This document shows, piece by piece, positions 47,528-58,219 of a stretch of 64,000 nt of DNA. The stretch comes from Liolophura sinensis (Eukaryota > Mollusca > Polyplacophora > Chitonida > Chitonidae). Where the stretch lies: the NCBI RefSeq assembly GCF_032854445.1, contig NC_088305.1, forward strand, positions 25,566,628-25,630,627, written 5' to 3'. Each line of letters starts with the position of its first letter. Positions within the stretch are counted from its first letter, which is position 1. Both the position numbers and the translations under genes were made by a program. Under the pieces are notes generated by a model. The model worked only from the letters and a program-made list of their open reading frames with translations, ran no database searches and was not told the DNA's origin.

Positions 47528-47625
47528 TTTATTTATATACATAATTGGTATTTTACTCCATTCACAGGAATATTTCACTTATACGACGGTGGCTAGTATT
47601 ATACGGCCAGAGAGGAGGCCATGCA
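47528..47625 (-). repeat. MetaSINE fragment
   Basis: Inverted tail and core: TTATATACATAATTGGTATT, CAGGAATATTTCACTTATAC, GACGGTGGCTAGTATTATAC. Confidence 0.75.
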
Positions 47626-48492
47626 GTATGCTACGCAATTGGTGTTATAAATACGGGTGCATGTGGAGACATGACAGTGCGATGCTAGCCCTTGCAATCG
47701 TTGCAGATCAGGAAAACCGATTTTTTTTAAGAGAATAGATACACTTATTACATATAAAAAGAACAATGAAAAAACTTGTCAACAACAACAAAATAATAAA
47801 ACATTGCATGGTCATCGTAATTTCCATAAATTATATTTGGATCTAAGAAAAAATAAAAAGGACCATTTCGAAATCGCATCTGGAGCTCTTCTGCTTGTCA
47901 TAAATCTTTTGTACAAATTTAAAAGATTTTATTTCAGTGTGGAAACCAGAAGATTTTCCTTGGGCTGGGCGTGGTTTCTCTTGGTTTAATCCACGTTGAC
48001 GCAATAACCAGCTGGCGTATACGACGGGGGTTCTCGCTATCTGAGAAAGTTAGATGGCCGGCTAGCTACCACTGACAAATGAGGTCGCGTGGGATACGAA
48101 TTCATCTCTCGCTTTTTCGGCTGCGGCTTTAAGTCTGGCGATTTATCAGGTACACAGGACCCAGGTGAAGGGAGGTGGTTTACCGCTACACTAGCTCCGG
48201 CCTCCTCCATCAACATGACCGAGGAACTGACTTCTATCGGATCAACGCCGTTCATATATCGGACGAGTGTATACATTGGTGTACATGCCGGAACTATGGT
48301 TGCAGTTCTGTTGAACTAAAGTAGAAACTCATTCCATACTGGTGCCGACGTTTTCGTTTAAGATTTATTCTGTTGGCAATAGCAGGCCGTGGCCATCCTT
48401 ATCACAAAAAACTTACGGGACTGCTGTACCTGGACACACTCATAAAAGATATGTTCAACGTCTGCTATAACCCTGCACTGTCGCAGCCGAGT
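47626..48492. other. No supported gene; possible decayed SINE body
   Basis: 48147-48235 (TCAGGTACACAGGACCCAGG, GGTGGTTTACCGCTACACTA) resembles a SINE body, but the match is too weak to call. Overlapping ORFs on both strands are probably derived from it. Confidence 0.35.
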
Positions 48493-48884
48493 TGAAGTAA
48501 AAGAAAGCTACAATGTGAATTTGGCCAAAAGTGCCACATAGACAACTCCAAACTATGCTGAAAAAAAAATTCATTTATTTTTCCGATTTTTTTAAAAATG
48601 TTGAAAGGCATTCAATATTTGAATACTATGGTTGGCTTTATGAGCCATACTGACGGTATCCAGCAACTGTGACGTCACATCACCTTTTTTTTCCCCCTGA
48701 TGTTCACCATGCAGAAAAATGGAATCCGGAGGAACCTTGTATCAGTAATTTTTACTCATGAATAAAACGAGTTATTCCAAGATTCAGTGTCGTGTTGAAA
48801 AATACTTCCCGTGTAGTCAAAGTTCCTAAACAAGAAAATAAATAGTATGGTCCATAAAGCCCACCTTAGAATTCAATGTTCAAT
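48493..48884 (-). mobile_element. MITE A, copy 3 (inverted)
   Basis: Starts GAAGTAAAAGAAAGCTACAA, with an arm containing GACAACTCCAAACTATGC. The interior (AAAGGCATTCAATATTTGAA, GCCATACTGACGGTATCC, CCTGATGTTCACCATGC, GTAGTCAAAGTTCCTAAACA, AGTATGGTCCATAAAG) is the reverse complement of copies 1 and 2. The last arm is missing. Confidence 0.75.
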
Positions 48885-49012
48885 AGTCCTATATAGGCTA
48901 ATAGGCACAAACTTAGAAAATCGAAAATGCCGACATATGATAAATTTTAAATAGTAAGACCCAAGGTTATTCTTCCAACCCGAAAACACAGCTGCATGGT
49001 CCCGCTGAAGTC

Positions 49013-49200
49013 ACGTGAACACTGTTTTGCCGTATAGCCATATGTGCGTATAGGGTAGACACCGTGTTTCAGGTTTCGCTAGCACGGTGTATCCAATGGC
49101 CTCTTAAGAAATCGGTATTGAAGGTTGATTTATGGCTACCAAATATCAGAGAACAAAATGGCCATATAACGGTTTAGGTCTGTTTGCATCCCTCTTCTGA
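49013..49200 (+). repeat. Interspersed repeat F, copy 3
   Basis: ACACTGTTTTGCC, CTAGCACGGTGTATCCAATG, GGCCTCTTAAGAAATCGGTA, CAGAGAACAAAATGGCCATA, CATCCCTCTTCTGAA; matches 38033-38180. Confidence 0.6.
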
Positions 49201-49354
49201 AATAGCCAAAGCAAATATTAATTGTTGCCTTGTAAATAATTTTAGAGGAAAATATGTATAAGATTCGTTTGTTTATTATTTTCCTACACAGTAATAAAAA
49301 TCAGTGGAGAGGACAATGAATGAATTAACTATTTTCGATATGCACGACATTCGT
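49201..49354. other. Unique segment
   Basis: Nothing recognised. Confidence 0.4.
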
Positions 49355-49600
49355 AGGCCTGGTGGCACACTCGTACTCTGGTTCAGGCGGTTAAAGCATT
49401 GGCTCGCGGCGACGTACAGTCCTGAGGTCGCGTGTTCGAATCCACCTCCTAGTGCTTAGGTTGCTGCTGTGGGTCAAGAGGTTTATCAGGTTCCTGGAGC
49501 CGGGCCATGGTATAATCAGGACATGTACTCCTGACCCCTGTCATGGTGAAAAAAAAAATCTTGAGACACCAGTCAAATGTAATTAAATTAAGTAAGTTAT
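49355..49600 (+). repeat. tRNA-headed SINE family 4
   Basis: The head reads CTGGTTCAGGCGGTTAAAGC (A-box-like) and CGCGTGTTCGAATCCACC (perfect B-box GTTCGAATCC), followed by a different body. The 3' end, AATCTTGAGACACCAGTCAAA then TGTAATTAAATTAA, resembles a deleted MetaSINE tail, so this may be a different head on a related tail. Not an intact tRNA gene: the acceptor stem does not pair. Confidence 0.75.
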
Positions 49601-49998
49601 GAAGATTAGGTCGCTCTTTTGATCACGTGGTAGAGGATGAAGTTATGTTATCTGTTAAAATGTCACGGACCAGCAGTACAGGCAAACTAAACTTTATAAC
49701 TCCTGATTTTCTATTTTTGACCCGACCGACGTCCGAAGTCTACTGTCTACATACCATATATATAAATAAAAGCAGTATTCACCCAGACACCATCGGATCG
49801 GTTCGTCCCATGACTGCATGACCTGATTTGATGTGACCTCTAACCACAGCTCCAGACGGGCTTTGATATGACCCCTAACTCAGGTGTGAGCTGATACACT
49901 GACCTATTGACATATACCACTATTAAGGTAACACTCAGCTTTACGGACTCCATTCATAATAGCTCTGTAGTGTTACCAGCTCTGAAAGCACAAAGAAA
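49601..49998. other. Unique segment, nothing recognised
   Basis: No shared repeats; ORF at 49627-49821 lacks protein-like features. Confidence 0.4.
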
Positions 49999-50147
49999 TT
50001 ATTTATTTATTTATTTATTTATTTGGTGTTTTACTCAATTAAGAATATTTCACTTATACGATGGCGGCCAGCATTATGGTGGGAGGAAATCGAATAGAGC
50101 CCGGGGGAAACCCACGACCTTTCGAGGGTTGCTGGAAGACGCAGGTC
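49999..50147 (-). repeat. MetaSINE-type SINE, 5'-truncated, host of a nested insertion
   Basis: Inverted: (ATTT)n, GGTGTTTTACTCAATTAAGA, ATATTTCACTTATACGATGG, CGGCCAGCATTATGGTGGGA, CCCGGGGGAAACCCACGACC, TTTCGAGGGTTGCTGG. It is followed directly by the site into which the next SINE inserted. Confidence 0.92.
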
Positions 50148-50159
50148 AGATATAGGTTT

Positions 50160-50426
50160 CGGGCCTCCGTGGCTCAGTTGGTTAGCGCGCTAGCGCTGCG
50201 TACTGACCCAGAAGCCTCTCACCAATGCGGTCGCTGTGAGTTCAAGTCCAGCTCATGCTGGCTTCCTCTCCGGCCGTAAGTGGGAAGGTCTGCCAATAAC
50301 CTGCGGATGGTCGTGGGTTTACCCCGGGCTGTGCCCGCTTTCCACCCACCATAATGCTGGCCGCTGTCGTATAAGTGCTCAAATATTCTTCAGTACGGCG
50401 TAAAACACCAATCAAATAAATAAATA
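50160..50426 (+). repeat. Full-length MetaSINE-type SINE with perfect 12-bp target duplication
   Basis: Reference copy for the window. Head GGGCCTCCGTGGCTCAGTTG (A-box TGGCTCAGTTGG), B-box in GTGAGTTCAAGTCCAGC. Body CTGCGGATGGTCGTGGGTTT, CCACCATAATGCTGGCCGCT, GTCGTATAAGTG. Tail AAATATTCTTCAGTACGGCG, TAAAACACCAATCAAATAAA. It is flanked by AGATATAGGTTT at 50148-50159 and 50427-50438, identical at all 12 positions. That is the mark of target-primed retrotransposition and suggests a young insertion. No coding capacity; transcription would use internal pol III boxes. Confidence 0.97.
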
Positions 50427-50617
50427 AGATATAGGTTTGATTTAGAGGCATATTTGTGGTATTGCATTGAGACTATATTCTACCAACTGATCCACCCACA
50501 TGTTTATATTTTCTTAATGATAAATACTGCTAACCAGTGGAATGTTAACTTAACCGTCAATCACCGTTTTCGTGAATTCTAAACAAGGAATGAATGAATG
50601 CTTTGGGTTCAAAGTCG

Positions 50618-50884
50618 CAATTAGGAGTCATTACGTGTATGTACATATATACTGGGTCTTCTTATGGCAGGGCGGGTCCATGCCGCCAAAGTGCTGCCGC
50701 CAGTGAAATATCATGCCGCAGACACCACACATGACACCCTAAACCAGTCACATCATGCTGACACCCGACCAACCAGTTCTGTTCCCTTGCTCTAACCTCT
50801 CAAAGCTGAGCGCCAAGCGAGGCAGCAACAAGTAGTCTTTGGTATGATCCGACCCGGGTTTGATCGCGGGTCTCCCGACTTCTG
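50618..50884 (-). repeat. tRNA-headed SINE family 2
   Basis: Inverted: GTCTTCTTATGGCAGGGCGG, GTCCATGCCGCCAAAGTGCT, GCAGACACCACACATGACAC, CCAACCAGTTCTGTTCCCTT, CTGAGCGCCAAGCGAGGCAG, and the B-box region CGGGTTTGATCGCGGGTCTC. Confidence 0.9.
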
Positions 50885-52394
50885 TCTAAACAAGGAATAC
50901 ACTTGATTATAGGAAGTCCAGTCATTTGTGTTTGACAGCTGTCAAAGAGGATTACGTGTGTCTGTGACCGAAAGATGTGTTGGGAGGACGCCTTGGCGGA
51001 GTGATTAGATCTTAAACCTATAAGAAAAACAACCATAAAACGAAGTTTATGGATTTAAATGAAATGTAGAAACCTTTTTAGTTTCCTTTTTTCAGGCATA
51101 TTTAATATCTCTTAATGACCTCTCTATTTTATGCATATTTGCTGTCAATGGTCTGACAATTTTGGAAAATTATGTCTTGGATGAAGTTACTGGGAACGCG
51201 GGGCCAGCTTAGTCCCTCTCCCCTCCTCCGACGCCGTCGAATAAACCCACCCTCCACAGAGTTGCTTTGACAGCTACCAGTGACGGCTGGGGCCTGAACT
51301 AAAGAACAAAATATAGTACGACAAGTGTACGATAAAGAAATGTCGTACGCGGCTTTGTGAAACTTTGCGCTGCACATTTAAAGCCACTTTTTCACGTCAA
51401 CAGCAAAGCTTAGAAGCTTTTTTGTATTTTTATTAATGATAGAACACATCCTAACCGCAGATTGTGAAATAGAAACGAAGTGTTTCATGCATCCTTTAGG
51501 GTGTTTTTTATTCAGTTGCTAAGATACACGAGAAGCATGTTCAATCCGATTCTCTTGCTCGGAATTTTCAGTATTCCGCCGTTTATTATTTCCATTGTTT
51601 CGGGGCCTTGGTGTTCGATATTATTTTCCGGTATGATCTTGTATGAAGTTCACTGGAGAAACCATGCCTTCCACTAAAACAGCACGTGATTACCACACGT
51701 GGGAGAGTCTGCCGGTAACTTGCCAAAGGTGGTTTTCTTCGGGCGCTCCTTGACGTAAAAGTGAAACATAAAGTAAACAGATATAAATAAAGACAAACAC
51801 AAACCTGGAAATACATGGGTATCCTATAGAAAGCCTCCATCGCACATGTATATTTATGTGAATGGATAGACAATCATATATACCATGTGTATGTGTTAAG
51901 GCTATATATTACACAAAGAAGTGAGCCGAATGGGCTGTTCCATTAACAATACAGTGACCTCTGTACTACAGAGCGTGCAGGCCCTATATATATATACTGT
52001 GGGAAAACGTTCACATGGTAGAGTGTCCCTGTATATTGTCATACATTTTAACCTGTCCAGAAAGTTCAGGAAAAAAATGTGGTTTAGCCTATACCTTGAG
52101 CATCAAAGCCTAGATATCATGTACCTGGTTAGTGACTGTAACGACAACGCTGTATATTTTGAGTGTAATCCTTAACCACCGACGCCTAATAATTGGTCCT
52201 TTTGACATCGATGTATTTTTTTAAACATAATTCGGTTTAAGCCATGGTGCCATAGGGACTGCTTAGCTGCTACTATACAAGCGTTTATATGGACATTTAG
52301 AAATAAAACATTAACTGAGTTTAATTCACAAGAGGCCGTATTACACTGTAATATTGCGTGAGTGATTGGGGTTTAAAGACCTACTTAATAATTT
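50885..52394. other. No supported gene; possible decayed SINE near 51.7 kb
   Basis: 51712-51790 (GGGAGAGTCTGCCGGTAACT, TTGACGTAAAAGTGAAACAT, ATAAATAAAG) faintly follows a MetaSINE order. Otherwise nothing recognised. Confidence 0.35.
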
Positions 52395-52705
52395 TTCAGA
52401 CAAATGACGACGAAGGAATCCTTAGGGTGTATGTAATGTGCCTCCTTGTTGCGGGACGGATTTCCACTGCTCCTTTGTCTAGTGCTGCTTCACTGAGACG
52501 ACTTACCGAACTAAGACGCCCCGCCCGAGCCATTATACTGATACGGGCCAACCAATCGTTCCGCTATCCCCTTCATGCTGAACGCCAAGCGAGGAAGTTA
52601 CAACTTCCTCTTTTAAGGCCTTAGGTATGACTCGACACAGGATTGACCATGGATCTACCGCTTCCGAAGCGGTCTGTGGTACCATCTGTGGTATCCGGGC
52701 CGGTT
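52395..52705 (-). repeat. tRNA-headed SINE family 3, copy 2
   Basis: GAATCCTTAGGGTGTATGTA, GTGCCTCCTTGTTGCGGGAC, CTAGTGCTGCTTCACTGAGA, GGGCCAACCAATCGTTCCGC, GCTGAACGCCAAGCGAGGAA, CTTTTAAGGCCTTAGGTATG. Layout parallels SINE family 2 (GCCAACCAGTC..., GAGCGCCAAGCGAGGCA), so the two families are related. Confidence 0.85.
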
Positions 52706-53204
52706 TACACTGTAATACGCGAGTATTGTAAGTCCAAAAAAACAGAAATTAAGGCTCATCTTACCATCATCGGAGTTTCTCTTGTATTATCTTATAGGAT
52801 TATAAGTGGAACACAAGGTTTCGTATTACACTGTTTATGTGTGATTATTTGCCAACTATCACACTGTCGTAGCTGCTTTGGTGTTACTTTCTATGCTCTG
52901 CTATTTACATTATTAGATTTTGTCAAAAATGCTAGAGCTATAGCACCGACCATTTCGGCAAAACGTGACGAGACGCTAAGGTTCTTTGTATATTTACGCG
53001 AGGTTATTATTTGTTGCATCCCAAAATTCAGATTTGCTTTATTATAGGTACAAAACCTTTCGTGGACGTTCCACGTTATTAAGGTATAGACTCAGTGTAG
53101 CAAGCCGTAGAAATATTATTGTCACCATGTCCGCCCGTCTGTATGAACGACCTGGTCACAGAAATATATGAGTAAAAATGCTAGTGATATATAAATATCT
53201 CAGT
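52706..53204. other. No supported gene
   Basis: The 134-codon plus-strand ORF at 52643-53047 begins inside the SINE and continues into unique sequence. It is Cys/Leu/Ile-rich without a recognisable motif, and I judge it a chance ORF. Confidence 0.4.
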
Positions 53205-53720
53205 TTAATATCGAGGTGAACTATGGCTTTTTTTTTATTACACTGGGTTTGCTTCTATCAAATTCCTGTTTCCATGACAACTTACTGGTGTTACCAAGTT
53301 TAGGCGACGGGATGGCCTGACATGTCAAGGCTCGTTGTGTACTTATATCATATTTCCTGAAAAGGCTCATATACTGTGGTGAACTGCGAACAGTACGTAT
53401 TTAAAATGAGGATGTTTCGATCAAATTTCTGGATTCCATGACAACCGCGACTGAAAGTAGAAAGTCTTAGCGACATGATCGCTGTTGATGTTAAACCACC
53501 TCTCATAAGATTTTCATATTTGGTATGCAGGTTCAAATTCGGGTGAACTACACGTGCTTATCTATTTAAACTGAAGTTCCATGAAATTTCTTCTTTCCAT
53601 GGCAACAGATGGGAAATACCAAACTCCATCAACGTCATCGCAATAGAGGTTAAACCGTATCAAATGAAGATTTACATTTAGTATACAGGCTCATATTGAG
53701 GTTCTTTCCAATAAAAGTCT
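53205..53720. repeat. Degenerate tandem repeat, about 162-bp unit, 3 copies
   Basis: TTCCATGACAAC (third copy TTCCATGGCAAC) recurs at about 53270, 53434 and 53595. Each has AAATTTC-like sequence before it, and GGTTAAACC-like, ATATTTGGTATGCAGG-like and GGTGAACTA-like blocks after it. Strongly diverged; non-coding. Confidence 0.75.
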
Positions 53721-53820
53721 AGTTTCACATTTTAACCACTCTATAGTGTGTTGAATTAACACTTGTCCGTGTTTCATCGTTTTGTATCACAAACACGTCT
53801 AATTCACATGTTTATGCTGC

Positions 53821-53995
53821 GGTAACACATTTCTGTGTTGAATGAAACAGCACCTTGTTGTGTTAGCTTTCAACCCAGGGTTTTTCTGTGTTGAATGAAA
53901 CGTCAACTTGTTGTGTTAGCTTTCAACACAAGTGTTTTTCTGTGCTGAATGAAACAACACCTTGTTGTGTTAGCTTTCAACACAGGTGTTTTTGT
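53821..53995. repeat. 53-54-bp tandem repeat, 3 units
   Basis: TTCTGTGTTGAATGAAACA-C, then CCTTGTTGTGTTAGCTTTCA and ACAC-GGTGTT. Starts at about 53831, 53884 and 53938. Confidence 0.92.
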
Positions 53996-55429
53996 GTGTG
54001 AGCATTTAGAATACTGGATTATACATTATATATCGGCACATTGGTGTATTTGCGAATGCATGGCATGACATGTAAAATGTAGAAAATTATGAATCACAGC
54101 ACGCAATTCCATATTCACAAACATATCTATATGACGTTACTAGACCGTATATCATGTGGCACCAATAGTCCACCATATGTTTCAGTAAACTACTGCACCA
54201 CAAGTTACCACATTAAGGAGGCGTTGTTGTGGTATATGAGTGGAATAATGTTGAAACTAAAGCCTCAAGCAAATAAGGCCATAAACAAGTACAAATACGG
54301 CCAGGGTTCTACAATTTAGACAAATCAAACTTTTAGAAAATAACCCAATAGCAATGCGAAACATATATTTAATATACCTTTCCATCCAATGTGACACCTG
54401 CACTTAATGTCCTCATTTTTGAAAAGCTGTACCGTCTCCATCATCGTATTTTTTTTCTTTCATTTTTTTTATAGCTGTTCCCAATCTCTTGCGATTTGCC
54501 TGTGCTAAATGTATGTCGCTGTACGTTGGATCTTTTGTCGTTATCGTAATTGGCTGAATATTTACCCAGCGGGCAGAAAATGAAGACTGTTACTTCACAA
54601 TCTTTGTCTAATTAAAAAGGAAGTCCTTTGCTTAAGGTTGGCTTACGCGGAAGTGCCTATAGCTATATTTGCCTGGTCAGCGAATATGTGTTGCGCTCGA
54701 GCTTTGCCTGATGCGGTACAGATGCGTTTGGCCGTCGTTTTCACATTGTAGCACATAGGTTGGCATGAAGGCATGATTTATCTGTTGGCTGATGTATTGA
54801 ACTGATACAGCTGGGTGCATGTACAATTCACTGACGCATGCTCGCAAAAACCTTACGTTAGATTTGATTTTATTCATGCATCTTTATGAGCCTCAGTAAC
54901 CAGAGCAGTTGAGTCATGAAACTCATCTGGTTATATAGCTGACTCACTTGGTAAGTCGCAAAACTCAGCTAACCTAGTCATATGACGAAGTTCTGTTAGC
55001 TCAGTTGTATTTCCGTTGATCCCAACATTTCTGTCTTAATGTTCATTCGCCTATAATCACTTTTGTTTTGTTCCCAATTATTTTTACGTCTTTTTTCACC
55101 TCTAGGCCTATTCTCCGAGAGAGTGAGTGAGACTCTTGAGGTTCATGTAATGTATCTGGTTATAGTTTATAGTTTCTTATATTTATTAATCAGACTGGAT
55201 TTAAAGAAAACTAGAAATACAGTGACCCAAACAACGTTAAGGCGGATGATCCCTACCCCAACCAAAATCGCATTTGAAGTGTTCGAAGAACCTATGGACT
55301 TAAAATCAACTGAGAGTTGGGTTCATACCTGCCACCTCATGAGTCAGTGACGGATTAGAATGCCAACAATGGTTTAAATAAATGAGACAGTGAAGGCCTC
55401 GGCGTGGTTAGCGGATCGCCTGCCTATTC
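53996..55429. other. Non-coding, nothing recognised
   Basis: Mixed composition. A tRNA-like start (CTCGGCGTGGTTAGCGGATC) directly precedes the 53-bp array at about 55396. ORFs here lack recognisable features. Confidence 0.45.
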
Positions 55430-56010
55430 TGCAAGATGGAAAAAGAGGATCGTCCATGTAACAACTTCGTCCAATCCCGTTGTGCAAATGGAAAGAGAGA
55501 ATGGACAATGAAACACCTTTGTCCAATACCATTCTGCAAGATGGAAAAAGAGGATCGACAATGAAACAATTTTGTCCAATCCCATTCTTCAAGATGGAAA
55601 GAGAGGATCATCCCTGTAACAACTTTGTCCAATCCCATTCTGCAAGATGAAAGGAGAGGATCATTCGTAAAACAACTTTGTCCAATCCCATTCTGCAAGA
55701 TGGAAAGAGAGGATCGACAATGAAACAACTTTGTCCAATCCCTTTCTGCAAGATGGAAATAGAGGATCGACAATGAAACAACTTTGTCCAATGCCATTCT
55801 GCAAGATGGAAAAAGGGGATCGTCCCTGTAACAACTTTGTCCAATCCCATTCTGCAAGATGAAAAGAGAGGATCGTCGATGAAACAATTTTGTCCAGTCT
55901 CATTCTACCAGATGAAAAAAGGGGTGGTCCGTAAAACAACTTTGTATAATGCCGTTCTGCAAGATGGAAAGAGAGGATCGCCTATGAAACAACTTCGTCC
56001 AGTCCGCGGT
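55430..56010. repeat. 53-bp minisatellite, about 11 units
   Basis: Unit GCAAGATGGAAAGAGAGGAT plus CGACAATGAAACAACTTTGT plus CCAATCCCATTCT; starts at 55748 and 55801 are exactly 53 bp apart. Variants swap CGACAATG for CGTCCCTG or CATTCGTA. The minus strand is open in all three frames because the unit lacks minus-strand stops, giving ORFs of up to 159 codons with a 53-residue period over three units. I take it as non-coding. Confidence 0.95.
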
Positions 56011-57188
56011 TCCGTACTGTATGTTTTGCTTCCGCGCTCATTTCATAGTTGTATACCCTGTAAACCCATCGATAAAGACTAACTATACACACGGAGGGAG
56101 ATGCAGCGAAATAGTAGTTTGCTCTGTCGGAATTGGGAATGTGAATAATGACTACAAAACGTGTCAGAAACAGTCAGTTGTCCATTGGTTGTGGGAGACA
56201 TCGTTGAAGCCTCCAAATCACATGAAGTCACGTCTACATCTCGCGAAATGTCGTAAGTAAACGTAGTCTGCTTCCCTGACGTATTCTGCGTACCTTGTAG
56301 CGATTAACGCCGTCTGACATCAAGGGTGGGAACCATCCAGAAGTAAACGAAGATTGTGCATTCGAAATCTCGAGATAAAGGAGACTTGGTGTGATGGAGA
56401 CTAGTTGTAATATCGTCATACAGGCCTATACAGTCAGTACACTTGTATATATTTTTGTTTTAGAATGGAATTATGATGGACTGGGATGTTACTTATGTGA
56501 CTTCTTATTAATGTTAATATTATTAATGCATAGACATATGCAATTGGGTTCATATGTACGTATGCCATTGTGTGTTACCGGCTTTATTTCTTATTTGTAT
56601 AATTTCTTTCTTTATAACAGATTATTCTGTTAAATATAACACATATGTTCTATTAATTCAACATAAAGATTCTAGTAGACTAGCAGGATTTAAGTTGAAT
56701 ATGACACAGTTTGTTATAATTACTGAATACATTTTAGCATCACTCAGACAACAGACTTTCTGTTAAAATTAACAGATTAATTTTTGTGGTGTAACAACAC
56801 GTGTATAAGCCATTTGATATATAAACATGCATTTTCAAAACTGAGAACATAAATATACCAAATATGCACCAAATGGCACATAAATATGCCAGTGATAAAT
56901 CACGTTTGAAAAATGTAAACACGTTTATGAACGATCAAACAGTATAGTTGAGGTGAACTCTATGTGTGCCGGAGAAAATTACGGCTCATAACGGAAGCAC
57001 TTCACAGGACGAGCTACAGAGAAATAAACTGACAGGTGTCACACTGGATGAGAAGGTTTTATGACATGTAGGTCAGTATGACAAATTAAGGAGAAAAAGC
57101 ATAAATTGGGTAGAAAACTGATGACTATGAAATAAAACCTGGTTTCCATGGAAACCTATCAGTCATGATAGTCAGTATTTCACAATTT
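56011..57188. other. Non-coding, nothing recognised
   Basis: Several short ORFs without protein-like features. Confidence 0.45.
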
Positions 57189-57476
57189 CTTAGTCATATG
57201 ACGATGAGGAGATGTGTACATATACTGTGTCTTCTTGTGGCAGGACGAGTCCATGCAGCCAAAATGCTGCCACCAATGAAGTATCAAGCCGAAGACACCA
57301 GACATGACACCACCCAGTCACATTCTACTAACACATGGCCAACCAGTCCTGTTTCCTTGCTCTAACTTCTCAGGGCTGAGCACCAAACGAGGCAATAACA
57401 GGTACCAATTTTAAAGTCCTTAGTATGACCCCGACCTCGAGACGGACACTCTATCCATTGGGCCATCGAAGCGGTC
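57189..57476 (-). repeat. tRNA-headed SINE family 2, near full length
   Basis: Inverted: GTCATATGACGATGAGGAGA, GTGTCTTCTTGTGGCAGGAC, CCACCAATGAAGTATCAAGC, AGACACCAGACATGACACCA, GGCCAACCAGTCCTGTTTCC, and a head TATCCATTGGGCCATCGAAG (A-box on the minus strand). The B-box region is partly deleted. Confidence 0.9.
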
Positions 57477-58011
57477 TATGCTGCTTTTTATAACATTTAC
57501 ATGAACAATGACAAAAAATTCCTAATTGAGGTAAACTAATATCTCTTGGAATTTTAACCCAGCTATCTATAGTATCCACATACCGAATAAGTGATGGTCA
57601 TGGCGTTTCCATGACAACCATCCCCGTCCAAATTATACATCTTTTGAACGGAACACATTTATTCACTAAACAAAGCTCTCTACCAAAATCCTGGGATCGA
57701 AACTCTACGAATAATGAAAAAATCAAGTTTATGCAGACATGACACCACCCAATTTTGATGACATCATCAACCATCAACAACGACATCTGTATAACGAAAT
57801 CATCATTCATATCATTTGAAAAGATGTCATCATGAACATCAGTTGAAAAGATATCATCAATATCAGTTGAAAAGATACCAACATCAACTGCTTCTGGCGC
57901 GTTGGGAATTCATAACAAGGTTCGACAATGACTGAATAGCTTGATGTGGAAATTGTTTTTGTTCTTGAATTAGGTTCTGGCAACGGTATGCAGTCGACCA
58001 GGAGAACTAGG
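57477..58011. other. Non-coding; short repeat at 57813-57895
   Basis: ATCA-TTGAAAAGAT-TCATCA-like units of about 27-32 bp recur three times between 57813 and 57895. Confidence 0.5.
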
Positions 58012-58219
58012 AATCGATTCCACAGAACCGTTTTTGATTTAAGTCAAAACTTGAAACCTCCTCACAATCCTTACTCATTTGTACCAGAAAATAGCACACT
58101 TGTCTTCCGATTATATTGATGAGATGGCCAGAATCTTAAGTTATGGAGCTCCAAATTAAGCTCCAAAATCGTATTTCAAGTTTTGACGTAAGTCAAAAGT
58201 TGCTTTCTGCAATCGATAG
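58012..58219. mobile_element. MITE G with about 42-bp terminal inverted repeats
   Basis: The left end (CGATTCCACAGAACC, then TTTTGATTTAAGTCAAAACT and TGAAA) matches the reverse complement of the right end (CGATTGCAGAAAGCA, then TTTTGACTTACGTCAAAACT and TGAAA). The last 25 bp differ at two sites. Length about 208 bp, no ORF. Confidence 0.8.

Noticed and set aside
48493-48884. Internal inversion within MITE A copy 3
   Set aside because: On closer comparison the whole element is simply in the opposite orientation; because both arms are alike, the left arm looked unchanged.
49379-49455. tRNA gene
   Set aside because: A- and B-boxes are present but the acceptor stem does not pair and the sequence continues into a SINE body and tail.
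52643-53047. 134-codon plus-strand ORF
   Set aside because: Begins inside a SINE and runs into unique sequence with no domain features.
55408-55887. 159-codon repeat protein on the minus strand
   Set aside because: All three frames are equally open and the unit is 53 bp, not a multiple of three; typical of a minisatellite.
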